Assembly: GCF_000421525.1 (NCBI RefSeq)
Contig: NZ_ATXE01000004.1
Location: 62,001 to 126,000 of the forward strand
Length of the DNA: 64,000 nt
Reading direction: 5' to 3'
Source: Aestuariimicrobium kwangyangense DSM 21549
GTDB taxonomy: Bacteria; Actinomycetota; Actinomycetes; Propionibacteriales; Propionibacteriaceae
The translations under genes were made by a program, and so were the position numbers. Numbering within the stretch: the stretch's first letter is position 1; each line of letters begins with the position of its first letter. Positions 1 through 8,814 of this stretch are shown here, piece by piece. The notes beneath the pieces were generated by a model. The model had not been told where the DNA came from, searched no databases, and saw only the letters and a program-made list of their open reading frames with translations.

Positions 1-484
1 TGCGCATGCCGGCCGACGACGACCAGCCCTCGGGAATGTTCGACAGGAATACGGCGGCGACCACGGGAACGCCAACGGAACCACCGCCGAGCAGGCTGAT
101 GCCTATCGCTGCGGATTCAGGGATGCCGTCGAGAAGCGCTCCCAGCGCCAGCATCATTCCCTTGTTGTCGCTCGCGCCCTTCTGGCGGACGCCTCGCTGC
201 CCTCCGGAGCGTTTGCGATCGTGGGCGCCGTGCCGCTCCAGGATGACGCTTCCCAGGAAGAAGGCCCCCGCCCCGAGCGCCAGTCCGATCGTCACGGCGA
301 GGTAGCCGCCTTTGTCGAACGCCTCAGCAGTCAGGGAGAAGGCCAGGGCACTGATCAGCACGCCGGAGCCGAAGGCCATCACGCCTCCGATGAGGCGTGG
401 CGATCCCTTCACGTACACCCCCAGCACTGCACCGAGCAGCACGGCTCCGCCGGCGACCGCTCCCCAGAACAACGCCCACCACAT
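1..484 (-). CDS. ZIP-family metal transporter, C-terminus cut by window edge
   Basis: Read on the minus strand from an ATG at 484, preceded by a GGGAGG ribosome binding site about 5 nt upstream. The reading frame stays open to base 1, so only the first ~161 residues are seen. They are highly hydrophobic and carry two metal-site motifs of the ZIP family: LLDGIPES (about residue 117) and FLSNIPEG (about residue 148), in the positions of transmembrane helices 4 and 5. A loop rich in His, Arg and Lys precedes the first motif, as is usual for the ZIP variable loop. ZIP proteins import divalent metals such as zinc or iron across the cytoplasmic membrane; the substrate cannot be assigned here. It lies 120 bp downstream of menD on the same strand and could be co-transcribed with the men genes. 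Confidence 0.85.
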   Translation of the reverse strand, partial: MWWALFWGAVAGGAVLLGAVLGVYVKGSPRLIGGVMAFGSGVLISALAFSLTAEAFDKGGYLAVTIGLALGAGAFFLGSVILERHGAHDRKRSGGQRGVRQKGASDNKGMMLALGALLDGIPESAAIGISLLGGGSVGVPVVAAVFLSNIPEGWSSSAGMR

Positions 485-604
485 GATGCCTCCCGGAAAT
501 TCCCGCTCGTCCTGTGCGCGACCGCTCGGTGGCCGGCTCCTCGCTCCACGCAGGCTTGCCCTCGCCCTCCTTGACCTCGTCGTTGAGATCCAGCACGAGG
601 CTAC

Positions 605-2194
605 CTACTCGACCGGCGCGGTACCCGTGAGTCGGGCGACGATGACCTGCCAGCCGTGCTCGGGGTGGGGGGAGGCGAGCGCCTCGTCCAGTTCGCCGAG
701 CGAACGAACCGCGCGAGCATCGGCGCCCAACCCGCTCGCCGCGGCGACCAGGTCGACCCGCTGGGGGGTGCCGAAGACCCGAGCGAAGTGGCGGCCGTAG
801 ACCTCTGCTCCCTGTTCGAGACCGGCGAAGATCGCTCCTCCGTGGTCATCGACGACCACCACCCGAATGCCCGGCTCCTGCTCGAGGTCGCCGCCCACCA
901 CCGCCGTCAGGTCATGGACCGTCGTCAGGTCACCGAGCAGCACGGTGGTGCGCAGACCGGTGACCAAGCGGGTGCCGAGCGCGGTCGACAGGGTGCCGTC
1001 AATGCCCGCCAGACCCCGGTTGGCGAACACGATGGGCCCTTCGTTGGGCACGGGAGCGCCGTCAGCCCAACGGATGGGAGCCGAGGAACCCAGCACGAGC
1101 GCCTCCCCCGGGGTGACCGACAACAGCACCCGCTCCGTCACCGACCTCGACGTCCACCCGTCATCGGGCGCCTCGACGTCGGCGGGGTGGTCGAGCCACC
1201 GCCGCAGCCAGGCTGAATCAGCGGTGCCCCCGGCGATCACCGCGTCGACCACCGAGGTCGCGGCCCAGCCCGGGTCGACCCAGCTGGCCCGGTCGGAGAC
1301 CATGATCACTTCGCAGTCCGAGCGGCCCAACAGCCGCGTCATGGGGCGCGACAGGGTGGGATGGCCGAACACGATGACCCGTTCGATGTCGCCGACCAGG
1401 TCGCTCGTCAACAGGTCGGCCACCCGACCGACGGCGAACCCCCCGCTGCGCGCATTGGACGAAGGCTCGGCCAGCAGCGGCACCCCCAGTTGCTCGGCGA
1501 AGGCGCGGGCGGCCCGTCCGTGCTGGGGGGTGGCGTCGCCGGCCACCACGACGGTGCGAGGTCCGGGATTGATCATGGTCGGCTCGGCTGGGCGCGCCGC
1601 TGCCACCGATCGTGGTGCGGGCGTCTCGTCCAGCCACCGGGACTCCATCAGGGAGGGATCGACCAACGGGGTGGCCAGGCCAAGGTTGACGTGCACCGGC
1701 CGGGGCTCGCGGGTGCGGGTCCCCGCCGCCAGGGTGAGCGCACGGACGAGTTGCCCCCGCCAGGTCTGCGGGCGGCCCGACTCGTCGGCCAGGTCGACGC
1801 TGTCGAGCACGTGGGGCCCGAAGAGGCCCACCTGCCGGGTCGTCTGGTTCGACCCCGAATCACGCAACGACAAGGGACGATCGGCTGACATGACGACCAG
1901 GGACAGCCCCGAGTGGTGGGCCTCGGCGACCGCAGGGTGCAGGTTGGCCACGGCAGTGCCCGAGGTGGTGACCACACCCACCAGCCCCCCGCTGGCCTTG
2001 GCCAGACCGAGTGCGAGGAACCCGGCGGAGCGTTCGTCCACGCGCACGTGCAGACGCAGTCGTCCGGCCTCGTGGGCCGTGGCGAGGGCCAGCGCGAGAC
2101 CGGCGTTGCGCGACCCGGGACTCAGCACCACCTCGCGCACTCCAGCAGCGATCAGGGTCTGCACGACGGTGCGAGCCAGCAGGGGTGCGTTCAC
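605..2194 (-). CDS. menD: MenD, SEPHCHC synthase (menaquinone biosynthesis)
   Basis: Thiamine-diphosphate enzyme that joins isochorismate and 2-oxoglutarate to give SEPHCHC, the first committed step of menaquinone synthesis. The protein is 529 residues. The substrate-binding signature SPGSRN lies at residues 25-30 of the N-terminal domain, and the ThDP/Mg-binding GDLTTVHDL lies in the C-terminal third. I chose the GTG at 2194 because it overlaps the menC stop codon (GTGA), the usual sign of translational coupling. A longer reading to 2260 adds 22 residues of menC-antisense-like composition and is unlikely. It follows menC directly and precedes the ZIP transporter gene. Confidence 0.95.
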   Translation of the reverse strand: MNAPLLARTVVQTLIAAGVREVVLSPGSRNAGLALALATAHEAGRLRLHVRVDERSAGFLALGLAKASGGLVGVVTTSGTAVANLHPAVAEAHHSGLSLVVMSADRPLSLRDSGSNQTTRQVGLFGPHVLDSVDLADESGRPQTWRGQLVRALTLAAGTRTREPRPVHVNLGLATPLVDPSLMESRWLDETPAPRSVAAARPAEPTMINPGPRTVVVAGDATPQHGRAARAFAEQLGVPLLAEPSSNARSGGFAVGRVADLLTSDLVGDIERVIVFGHPTLSRPMTRLLGRSDCEVIMVSDRASWVDPGWAATSVVDAVIAGGTADSAWLRRWLDHPADVEAPDDGWTSRSVTERVLLSVTPGEALVLGSSAPIRWADGAPVPNEGPIVFANRGLAGIDGTLSTALGTRLVTGLRTTVLLGDLTTVHDLTAVVGGDLEQEPGIRVVVVDDHGGAIFAGLEQGAEVYGRHFARVFGTPQRVDLVAAASGLGADARAVRSLGELDEALASPHPEHGWQVIVARLTGTAPVE

Positions 2195-3204
2195 TGGCCC
2201 ACTGTCCCACGAGCGCCGGCCTCGGCCAGTCGTCGGGTCGTCGCCAGCCGCTCGAGCCACCAGCGCTCGCGCTCCTGCGATGGCGCGTGCCGCCCGAGCA
2301 GCACCTCATCGGCCGACACCTCGCGCACCTCGATGGCGCCCCCGACGGCGACCAGCGGTTCGTCCACGAGGTCTGAGGTGAGCAGGGTCGACGTGTTCAG
2401 TCCGCAGTCGTAGGGCAATTCCGGGAGCGCAGCAGCCAGGGCGATGCCCATCCGCAGTCCCAGCGATGTCTCCAGTGCGCTCGACACCACGACCGGCAGT
2501 CCGAGCCGTTCGGCCAACTCGAGGCAGCGCCGCACCCCACCCAGTGGCTGCACCTTGAGCACGGCGATGTCGGCCGCTTCGAGGGCCACCACCCGTTCGG
2601 GGTCACCGGAGCGGCGGATTGACTCGTCGGCTGCGATCGGCACGTCGATTCCCGCCCGCGCCAGACGAACGCGCAGACTGGCCAACTCCTCTGTGGTCGC
2701 ACAGGGCTGCTCCACGTACTCCAGCCCGATGGAACGGAAGCGGGTGATGGCCTCGACGGCCTCGTCCACGCTCCAGGCACCGTTGGCGTCGATCCGCACC
2801 CGGCCGTCGGCACCCAATGCCTCCCTCACGGCGGCGAGTCGATCATGGTCACTGGACAGGTCGGATCGCGGATCGGCCACCTTCACCTTCGCCGTCCGAC
2901 AGCCCTGGGCGAGCACCCACCGCTGGGCCTGGTCGGGGGGGATCACCGGCACCGTGCTGTTCACCGCGACCCTGGTGCGCACGGGCGCCGGGAAGCCCTG
3001 CGTGCAGGCCTCCTCGCAGGCCAGCCACCAGCCCACCAGCTCGCTGCCCGAGTAGTCGAGGAAGGGGCTGAACTCGCCCCATCCTGCGGGGCCGCGGAGC
3101 ACCAGCCCCTCTCGTCGCTGGATGCCGCGGAAGCGCATCCGCAGGTCGATCCCGTAGGAGTGGATCTCGGTGGCTGTCGCCTCCAGCCAAGCTGTCGTCG
3201 TCAC
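2191..3204 (-). CDS. menC: MenC, o-succinylbenzoate synthase
   Basis: Enolase-superfamily dehydratase that converts SHCHC to o-succinylbenzoate in menaquinone synthesis. The 337-residue protein carries all the expected catalytic positions: the KVKV strand (Lys106/Lys108), Mg ligands Asp139 (in DANGAW), Glu165 and Asp193 (in ADES), and the second catalytic Lys217 (in LKVQP). It starts at an ATG or alternative codon at 3204, only 9 nt after the stop of the upstream S41-like gene, and overlaps menD by 4 nt. The order menC-menD with overlap indicates one transcript. Confidence 0.94.
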   Translation of the reverse strand: MTTTAWLEATATEIHSYGIDLRMRFRGIQRREGLVLRGPAGWGEFSPFLDYSGSELVGWWLACEEACTQGFPAPVRTRVAVNSTVPVIPPDQAQRWVLAQGCRTAKVKVADPRSDLSSDHDRLAAVREALGADGRVRIDANGAWSVDEAVEAITRFRSIGLEYVEQPCATTEELASLRVRLARAGIDVPIAADESIRRSGDPERVVALEAADIAVLKVQPLGGVRRCLELAERLGLPVVVSSALETSLGLRMGIALAAALPELPYDCGLNTSTLLTSDLVDEPLVAVGGAIEVREVSADEVLLGRHAPSQERERWWLERLATTRRLAEAGARGTVGQ

Positions 3205-3213
3205 GGCGCCGGG

Positions 3214-4596
3214 TCAGCTGGTGAGGGCGGCGTCGAGCATGCGGTCGGTTCCGGCCAGGTAGTCCCGCCACGTGTTCTGCACCGCCACGTCGGGGCGGAA
3301 CTGCCCCACCCCCTGCAGCAGGAACTTGTCGGGCAACCACACGTCACCCCACAGCCCAGCGTCGTGGGAGAGGTCGTGCCAGTCATGGCACAGCTGCACC
3401 GTCAGCCCTGAGCGGGGCAACACCACCAGTCGTCCCTGACCACGGAACTTCAACTCGTCGCCGACCTCATTGCCCACCAACAGGGTGCGCTCGGGGGCAT
3501 GGGCCAGCACCTGGCTGGCGGCGATCAACCCTCCCCCGACGGTGTTGGGGCCGATCACGACACGAATTGGCACGCTCAGGGTGCGGGCACGCTCGGCGAC
3601 CGCCCGCACCAACGGCAGCACGGCGCGGTAGTCACCGCCGGCGGCGTAGCGCACGTCGACCACGTACCGGGAGGGTTCGTCGTCGGCCAGATCGGCGACC
3701 GCCCGCTCGACCACCTGGGACGAGGGGTCGCGACCGTCGGCGCTGCTGAGCAGCCGGATGTAGCTGGCGTCGCCCAGCCGGGTGTGCCAGACCAGGTCGT
3801 TGAGTCGGCGCTGGGAGACCGGCAGCCTTTCCTCGTCCAACTGGTCGAGGGCGGTCACCCAGCCGCGGGTGCCCAGCCCCGCGTCACCGGGGAAGCGGTC
3901 ACGGAAGTCGGCGAGCGGACCGCCGGGGAGGGCCTCGACATCTGCGGTGAGGTGGGTCACCGTGACGGTGCCATCGACGGCCTCGGTCTCGAGGCGGACC
4001 GGGACCCGTTGGTCGGTGAGTTGCCCGATCCGCTGCAGTGCCGCTGGCACCGTGAAGAACCAGGCGCTTCGGTTGCGCTGCCAGGCGCGGGTCCCGCCAC
4101 CGATGAATCGGACGAACCCGGGCCACACGTCGTGGGGTTGGCCACCACCGATCCTGAGCACGCGTTGCCCGACCAGCTCGGCGTGCTCGGGCCGGGCCTT
4201 CACCACCACCAGGTCGTCCGCCATCCAGCTGAAACGCACCGGCAGGCGATGGGCGCTGGTGGTCAACAGGCTGGTGGCCGCGTTGTGGAACTGGGCCAGC
4301 GCCTCCGAGGTGGTCAGCGTGAGGTCGTCGACGCTGCCGGACGGGCGGGTCGCCAGCACCTCCGAGAACGCGAGCCATTCCTGGCGGGTCGCCCCCAGTT
4401 CCAGGCGGCGGACGGCGCGGCGCAGGTACTTCACGTCACCGGCCAGTCCGGCGGGCAACCGACGGCTCCCCGGGGTCGGCAGCAGGGTCCTGGCCAACGA
4501 TCCCTGGTCGATGCTCCCGGCGAGGGCGACCACGCCGGCGGTCGCAGCCGCCGATGCGATCAGCACCTTGTGCCGGGTCTTGAGCCTGGGATTCAC
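3214..4596 (-). CDS. secreted or membrane-anchored S41 (tail-specific protease)-like protein
   Basis: A 460-residue protein with a basic N-terminus and one hydrophobic segment (about residues 10-28), so it is probably exported or anchored. The start is a GTG at 4596 with GGAG 5 nt upstream. The middle (LPVRFSW...LVGQRVLRIGGG) and the C-terminal part (VVDVRYAAGGDYRAVLP, then IRVVIGPNTVGGGLIAA) resemble the layout of S41 peptidases, where a VVDLRgNgGG strand is followed by a Ser-containing segment. The usual nucleophile segment (TxSAAE) reads TVGGGLIAA here, so catalysis is doubtful. It sits inside the menaquinone cluster between menA and menC, with only 9 nt to menC, so it is co-expressed with them. 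The assignment rests on pattern likeness only. Confidence 0.55.
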   Translation of the reverse strand: MNPRLKTRHKVLIASAAATAGVVALAGSIDQGSLARTLLPTPGSRRLPAGLAGDVKYLRRAVRRLELGATRQEWLAFSEVLATRPSGSVDDLTLTTSEALAQFHNAATSLLTTSAHRLPVRFSWMADDLVVVKARPEHAELVGQRVLRIGGGQPHDVWPGFVRFIGGGTRAWQRNRSAWFFTVPAALQRIGQLTDQRVPVRLETEAVDGTVTVTHLTADVEALPGGPLADFRDRFPGDAGLGTRGWVTALDQLDEERLPVSQRRLNDLVWHTRLGDASYIRLLSSADGRDPSSQVVERAVADLADDEPSRYVVDVRYAAGGDYRAVLPLVRAVAERARTLSVPIRVVIGPNTVGGGLIAASQVLAHAPERTLLVGNEVGDELKFRGQGRLVVLPRSGLTVQLCHDWHDLSHDAGLWGDVWLPDKFLLQGVGQFRPDVAVQNTWRDYLAGTDRMLDAALTS

Positions 4597-4789
4597 GGGA
4601 GCTCCGTTTCTTGGAAGGCCGGACTGACTCGCTCGGACGACTCCTGCCAACTGCATCAGCCCGAGCCGAAGCGTGCTCCCACTTCACCACTGACCAGGGG
4701 CGGCGCTCAAGCGGGGTGCCAGTTCGTCACCCTCCCGTGACCTGCCCCTTCCCCGGCCCCCTCTCCCGTCGAACCAAGGACTGGTGGGG

Positions 4790-5689
4790 TCACCAGCGGG
4801 CGAGGACGGCGCCGAGCACGAGTCCGATGCCGAGCAACAGTTCGGCCTGACCGGTGAATTTCAGCACGGGGATCAGGTCACGCCCCAGCGCACCGCCGCG
4901 GACCCGGCGCAGGGCCGGCACCAGCCCCACCAGACACACCAGGCCAGCCAGCAACCAGACGCTGGTGAGCACCGAGACGGCCACACATCCCAGGGCGGCC
5001 ACCACGGCGAGCAGGAGGTAGAAACGGCGCGTGGAGGCGTCGCCGAGGCGCGTGGCCAGGGTCCGTTTGCCGACTTCGCGGTCGCCGACGATGTCGCGCA
5101 GGTTGTTGGCCACCAGCAGGGCGCAGGCGAGTGCTCCGATGGCCACCGCTGCGATCACCGCCGCCGCGTCGATGGTGCCGGTCAGCAGGTAGTGGGTGCC
5201 GCCCACCGCAACCAGTCCGAAGAAGATGAAGACCATCAACTCCCCGAGCCCCGCGTACCCGTACGGGTGACTGCCACCGGTGTAGAACCAGGCCGCGAGG
5301 ATGCACGCCACCCCGACTGCCACCAGCCACCAGTGGTGGGTCACCAGCACGAGCCCGAGACCCGCCAGCGCGCCCACCCCGAAGCAGGCGAAGGCGGCCG
5401 CCTTGACCTCCCGTGCGCGAGCGGCCCTCGACCCCACCAGCCTCATCGGGCCCACCCGGTCGTCATCGGTGCCGCGGACACCGTCGGAGTAGTCATTGGC
5501 GTAGTTCACCCCCACCTGCAGGGCGAGCGCGACGACGAAGCAGAGGAGCACCACCAGCCACTCGCGACCCCCGAACGATCCCCGGTCGAGGGAGAACAAG
5601 GCGGTGGCCGTGCCCGCCATCACGGGTGCGGTGGCGGCTGGCAGGGTCCGTGGACGAGCGCCCTCCACCCATTGGCTGAACGTGGCCAT
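4790..5689 (-). CDS. menA: MenA, 1,4-dihydroxy-2-naphthoate polyprenyltransferase
   Basis: UbiA-family integral membrane prenyltransferase that attaches the polyprenyl tail to 1,4-dihydroxy-2-naphthoate, giving demethylmenaquinone. It has 299 residues with about eight or nine hydrophobic helices. The N-terminus begins [13 protein letters not shown], typical of MenA. The first Asp-rich prenyl-diphosphate motif is visible as [16 protein letters not shown], and a second polar motif is [18 protein letters not shown]. The ATG at 5689 has AGGAG 7 nt upstream. A longer open frame to 5875 is antisense composition over menE and is rejected. It lies 50 bp downstream of menE. Confidence 0.93.
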   Translation of the reverse strand: MATFSQWVEGARPRTLPAATAPVMAGTATALFSLDRGSFGGREWLVVLLCFVVALALQVGVNYANDYSDGVRGTDDDRVGPMRLVGSRAARAREVKAAAFACFGVGALAGLGLVLVTHHWWLVAVGVACILAAWFYTGGSHPYGYAGLGELMVFIFFGLVAVGGTHYLLTGTIDAAAVIAAVAIGALACALLVANNLRDIVGDREVGKRTLATRLGDASTRRFYLLLAVVAALGCVAVSVLTSVWLLAGLVCLVGLVPALRRVRGGALGRDLIPVLKFTGQAELLLGIGLVLGAVLARW

Positions 5690-5739
5690 GCACTCACTCC
5701 TGGTCAGCGGCCGCGCTCCACCGACCCCGGGCGGGGCCG

Positions 5740-6903
5740 TCAACCGAAGTGGACGCGCAGACCTTGCCGGTCGATCTTCCCAGAAACGGTGCGGGGCAGC
5801 GTGTCGACGCGGGCCAGCCGCTTGGGCAGCGCGGGGGCCTGGAGCCCCTCGTCCCGCAGTTGGCCGCGCCACCACCCCAGTGGCTCATCCCCCTCGACGA
5901 CGAGGCAGACGCTGGCCCCCCACTCGGGATCGGGGGCCGCCACCACGGCAGCGCGGCCCGGCGCGACCCGCTCGACAGCCTGCTGCACCTCGGCGAGGTC
6001 GACGTTGACCCCGCCGGAGATGATGACGTCGTCGTAGCGGCCCAGCACCCGCAGCCGGCCCTGGCGCCAGCGTCCCCGGTCCTGGGTGACCACTCGACCG
6101 TCGACCAACGTCTCGGCGGTCAGGTCGGGCCGGTTCCGGTAGCCCGAGAAGAGCATCGGCCCGCTGATGGCGATCCGTCCCTCATCGATCTCAGGAGCGT
6201 CGCCACTGCCGAGCACACCGGGGAACTCGTGCAGCCCCAGCAGGTGGATGCCCACCCCGGGCAGCGGTGAGCCGTCGTAGACGCAGCCTCCGGCGGTCTC
6301 GCTCATGCCGTAGGTGGTCACGGCCTTGATGCCCATGCCGCGGGCGCGTGCCAACAGGCCTGCCTCGACCGCCGAACCGCCCACCAGCACCATCCGACAC
6401 GAAGCCATGCTGCGCACCACCTCGAACACCCCCTCGTCGGCGAGCGCGACGGCGCGGTGCAGTTGGGTGGCGACCACCGACAGGGCCGCGGGCCGTCCCG
6501 CCACCACCTCGGCCAGGCCCGACAACGACGCGTCGACCTCCGTGAACCGATGACCGGCGATCCTCGCCCTGACCAGCGTCATCAGTCCGGCGACGTACTG
6601 CAGCGGAAGGGCGCACACCCAGTCGGCCGGGCCGACGACCTGTTGGGTGGCCAGGCCACCCGCCCGGAGAGCGGATCCGGGAAGACAGACACCCTTGGGA
6701 GCCCCGGTCGAACCCGAGGTCGTGACGATGACTCCACCGCCGGCGCTCGTCTCGGGACGATCGGGGGCGAGCCAGTCGAGCCGCGCAGTTGCCCCACCGT
6801 GGTGACCGGGGTCGAGCGGGACCAGCCATTCCTCCTCGTCGAGGGCGCGATCGATCAGCCGTGGCAACTCTTCGGGCCGGCACACCCGGATCGTCCCGGT
6901 CAT
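5740..6903 (-). CDS. menE: MenE-like o-succinylbenzoate--CoA ligase
   Basis: ANL-superfamily AMP-forming ligase that activates o-succinylbenzoate with CoA in menaquinone synthesis. The protein has 387 residues and is short for the family, as MenE of actinobacteria usually is. The P-loop-like motif [12 protein letters not shown] (about residues 63-74), [10 protein letters not shown], and the C-terminal hinge and lysine segment [15 protein letters not shown] are all present. I take the ATG at 6903. No good ribosome binding site is visible, and the region just upstream is a 14-bp tandem duplication that creates further ATGs in other frames and a TTG in frame at 6927. It is the first gene of the leftward men cluster. 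Confidence 0.9.
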   Translation of the reverse strand: MTGTIRVCRPEELPRLIDRALDEEEWLVPLDPGHHGGATARLDWLAPDRPETSAGGGVIVTTSGSTGAPKGVCLPGSALRAGGLATQQVVGPADWVCALPLQYVAGLMTLVRARIAGHRFTEVDASLSGLAEVVAGRPAALSVVATQLHRAVALADEGVFEVVRSMASCRMVLVGGSAVEAGLLARARGMGIKAVTTYGMSETAGGCVYDGSPLPGVGIHLLGLHEFPGVLGSGDAPEIDEGRIAISGPMLFSGYRNRPDLTAETLVDGRVVTQDRGRWRQGRLRVLGRYDDVIISGGVNVDLAEVQQAVERVAPGRAAVVAAPDPEWGASVCLVVEGDEPLGWWRGQLRDEGLQAPALPKRLARVDTLPRTVSGKIDRQGLRVHFG

Positions 6904-6937
6904 GCTGGTCCAATCATGCTGGTCCAATCATGCTGGG
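6901..6937. repeat. 14-bp tandem duplication at the menE start
   Basis: On the minus strand the unit ATTGGACCAGCATG occurs twice in tandem, preceded by a further CATG-adjacent remnant. ATG codons therefore appear at 6931, 6917 and 6903, each in a different reading frame because 14 is not a multiple of three. Only the ATG at 6903 is in the menE frame. The block sits at the divergent promoter region between menE and the MarR gene. Confidence 0.8.
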
Positions 6938-6964
6938 CAGCCTAGTCCCGGCGAGTTGGGGGGA

Positions 6965-6970
6965 TATGGT
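6965..6970 (+). promoter_or_regulatory. possible -10 box of the MarR-MFS operon
   Basis: TATGGT precedes the MarR gene and would place transcription start near 6977. No clear -35 hexamer is seen. The neighbouring bases (GGTTAGCC ... GTAAAC) could hold a MarR half-site, but no convincing palindrome is present. Confidence 0.35.
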
Positions 6971-6985
6971 TAGCCCACGTAAACA

Positions 6986-7480
6986 TTGCTCCTCACGCCT
7001 GCGTCGCGCACCCCGCCGCCGCTGGTCGTGGGACGTACCCCCGGGACCTCGGCCGTGCTTCCTGCCACCTCCACCATCGCCCACGACCTACGCGCCGCCT
7101 GCATGCGCATCACCCGACGCGTGCGGCTGCAGGCGACCCGCATCCCCCCGCACTGGTTCACCGTGTTGGCCGCCCTCGACCGGGGGGTGAAGACGGCGAC
7201 GGAACTCGCCGAGCGGGAGCACGTGTCGGCCCCGAGCATGAGCCGCACCCTGAAGGAACTCGAGGACCGCGGTCTCGTCTCACGCACCACCGACCCGGAC
7301 GACCGCCGCTCACGCATCCTCACCCTCACCGAGGCCGGCCTGCGTGAACTCCACGACGGCCGCCGCAGCCGGGACCACTGGATGGTCGAACGCGTGCGCA
7401 GCTGCACCCCGCAGGAGCAGAAAGTCCTGTACGAAGCCACCCTCATCCTCAACCGCCTTCTGGAGGACGACAGTCGATGA
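6986..7480 (+). CDS. MarR-family transcriptional regulator
   Basis: Winged-helix repressor of the MarR family, 164 residues in the longest plausible form. The recognition-helix region reads TATELAEREHVSAPSMSRTLKELEDRGLV, followed by the wing DPDDRRSRILTLTEAG, both diagnostic. The exact start is uncertain: the TTG at 6986 has no ribosome binding site, and the GTG at 7028 would remove 14 proline-rich residues while leaving the whole fold. The stop overlaps the ATG of the MFS transporter gene (ATGA), so the regulator and transporter are one operon. It most likely represses that operon and releases it when a toxic substrate binds. Confidence 0.88.
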   Translation: MLLTPASRTPPPLVVGRTPGTSAVLPATSTIAHDLRAACMRITRRVRLQATRIPPHWFTVLAALDRGVKTATELAEREHVSAPSMSRTLKELEDRGLVSRTTDPDDRRSRILTLTEAGLRELHDGRRSRDHWMVERVRSCTPQEQKVLYEATLILNRLLEDDSR

Positions 7481-8760
7481 GCGTCACGTTCGCGAGCCTG
7501 TCCAACCGCAACTACAAGCGCTACTTCATCGGTCTCACCACCTCCAACATCGGCCAGTGGATGGCCCGCACCGCCCAGGCCTGGCTGGTGCTGGTGACCC
7601 TCACCGGCGGCAACGCCAGCATGTTGGGTTGGCTGACCACGCTCAGCTTCGCGCCGACCCTGTTGCTGGCGCCCATCGCAGGGTCGATCGCCGACCGGGT
7701 CAGCAAGCGGACGATCATGAACGCGGCCGCCTCGATGATGGCCATCGACGCGATCGCGCTGTCGACACTGGTGCTGACTGGGCACGTGCAGTTGTGGCAC
7801 GTGTTCCTGTTGGCCGGTCTGGACGGCACCGCTGCGGCGTTCGACGGGCCGGCCCGGCAGGCCTTCGTCAGTGAGGTGGTGCCGTTGTCGATGCTGCCGA
7901 ACGCGATCAGCCTCAACTCGGCGAGCTTCAACGGTGCCCGCCTGCTGGGCCCCGGTATCGCCGGGGTGCTGATCGCCGCCATCGACACCGGCCCGGTGCT
8001 CGCCCTCAACGTGCTCAGCTTCGCCGCTCTGATCGTGTCGTTGTCGAGCCTCAACCGGGCCGAACTCCACCCCGCTCGCGCCAAGGGCAAGGGGGGACTG
8101 ATCGAGGGGGTGCGCTATGTCCGCGAACGCGCTGACCTCAAGGTGTTGTTGTTCATCGCGTTCATGTTCGGCACCTTCGGCTTCAACGGTGCGATCTCCA
8201 ATGCGGTGATGGCAACCGAGGCGTTCGGCAAGGGCCCCAGCGAGTACGGCATGTTGGGCTCCTGGATGGGACTCGGCGCCCTGACTGGCGCCCTGGCCTC
8301 GGCCCGTCGCCCGCGGCCCCGACTGCGCTACGTGCTCGAGGCGATGGCCGGGTTCGCCATCGTGATGTGCATCTCGGCGATCGCTCCCAACTACTGGTCG
8401 TTCGCGGCCCTGCTGGTGGGGGTCGGTTTCACCTCGATCACCTGCATCATCACGGCCAACTCGCTGGTGCAGATGAGCACGGAGCCCGCCATGCGCGGAC
8501 GGGTGATGAGCCTGTGGGGTGCCGTGATCCTGGGCGGTGTGCCGTTCGTCAGCCCGGTGATCGGCTGGATCGGGGACACCTTCGGCCCCCGCTGGACGGT
8601 GGCGGTGCAGGGCATCCCGATCGGGATCACGTTCGTGCTGGTGACCATGTGGATCATGCGCACCGACCAGTTGTCGGTGGTGGTCGACCGCAACAAGCGG
8701 GCCCCGTGGCTCCGGTTGGTGCGCGGCCAGGTCACCGAGGACGTTCAACTCGGACGGTGA
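7477..8760 (+). CDS. MFS transporter, MFS_3/EntS-like exporter
   Basis: A 427-residue major facilitator protein with about 12 predicted membrane helices. The beginning (SLSNRNYKRYFIG...SNIGQWMARTAQAWLVL) and the loop motif FDGPARQAFVSEVVP are typical of the MFS_3 group, which includes EntS-type siderophore and drug exporters. The MFS signature loop between helices 2 and 3 reads GSIADRVSKR. It overlaps the marR stop by 4 nt and is translationally coupled. The substrate is unknown; the MarR partner suggests efflux of an antimicrobial or phenolic compound. Confidence 0.88.
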   Translation: MSVTFASLSNRNYKRYFIGLTTSNIGQWMARTAQAWLVLVTLTGGNASMLGWLTTLSFAPTLLLAPIAGSIADRVSKRTIMNAAASMMAIDAIALSTLVLTGHVQLWHVFLLAGLDGTAAAFDGPARQAFVSEVVPLSMLPNAISLNSASFNGARLLGPGIAGVLIAAIDTGPVLALNVLSFAALIVSLSSLNRAELHPARAKGKGGLIEGVRYVRERADLKVLLFIAFMFGTFGFNGAISNAVMATEAFGKGPSEYGMLGSWMGLGALTGALASARRPRPRLRYVLEAMAGFAIVMCISAIAPNYWSFAALLVGVGFTSITCIITANSLVQMSTEPAMRGRVMSLWGAVILGGVPFVSPVIGWIGDTFGPRWTVAVQGIPIGITFVLVTMWIMRTDQLSVVVDRNKRAPWLRLVRGQVTEDVQLGR

Positions 8761-8802
8761 CCGCGGGCGTTGGCCGGAGACCGTGATCCGCGGATGTGTG
8801 GC

Positions 8803-8808
8803 AAGAAT
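8803..8808 (+). promoter_or_regulatory. -10 box AAGAAT, leaderless start of 8815 gene
   Basis: AAGAAT followed by 6 nt and then the ATG at 8815. No ribosome binding site is present. Confidence 0.55.
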
Positions 8809-8814
8809 GGACCC

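Noticed and set aside
324-596. Minus-strand frame starting LDLNDEVKEGEGKP between menD and the ZIP gene
   Set aside because: The first ~28 residues look protein-like, but the frame then runs over the ZIP gene in another phase and has no ribosome binding site.
867-2381. Long plus-strand open frame across menD
   Set aside because: It is antisense to menD, with Arg/Pro/Ser-rich composition and no family motifs; a typical GC-rich shadow.
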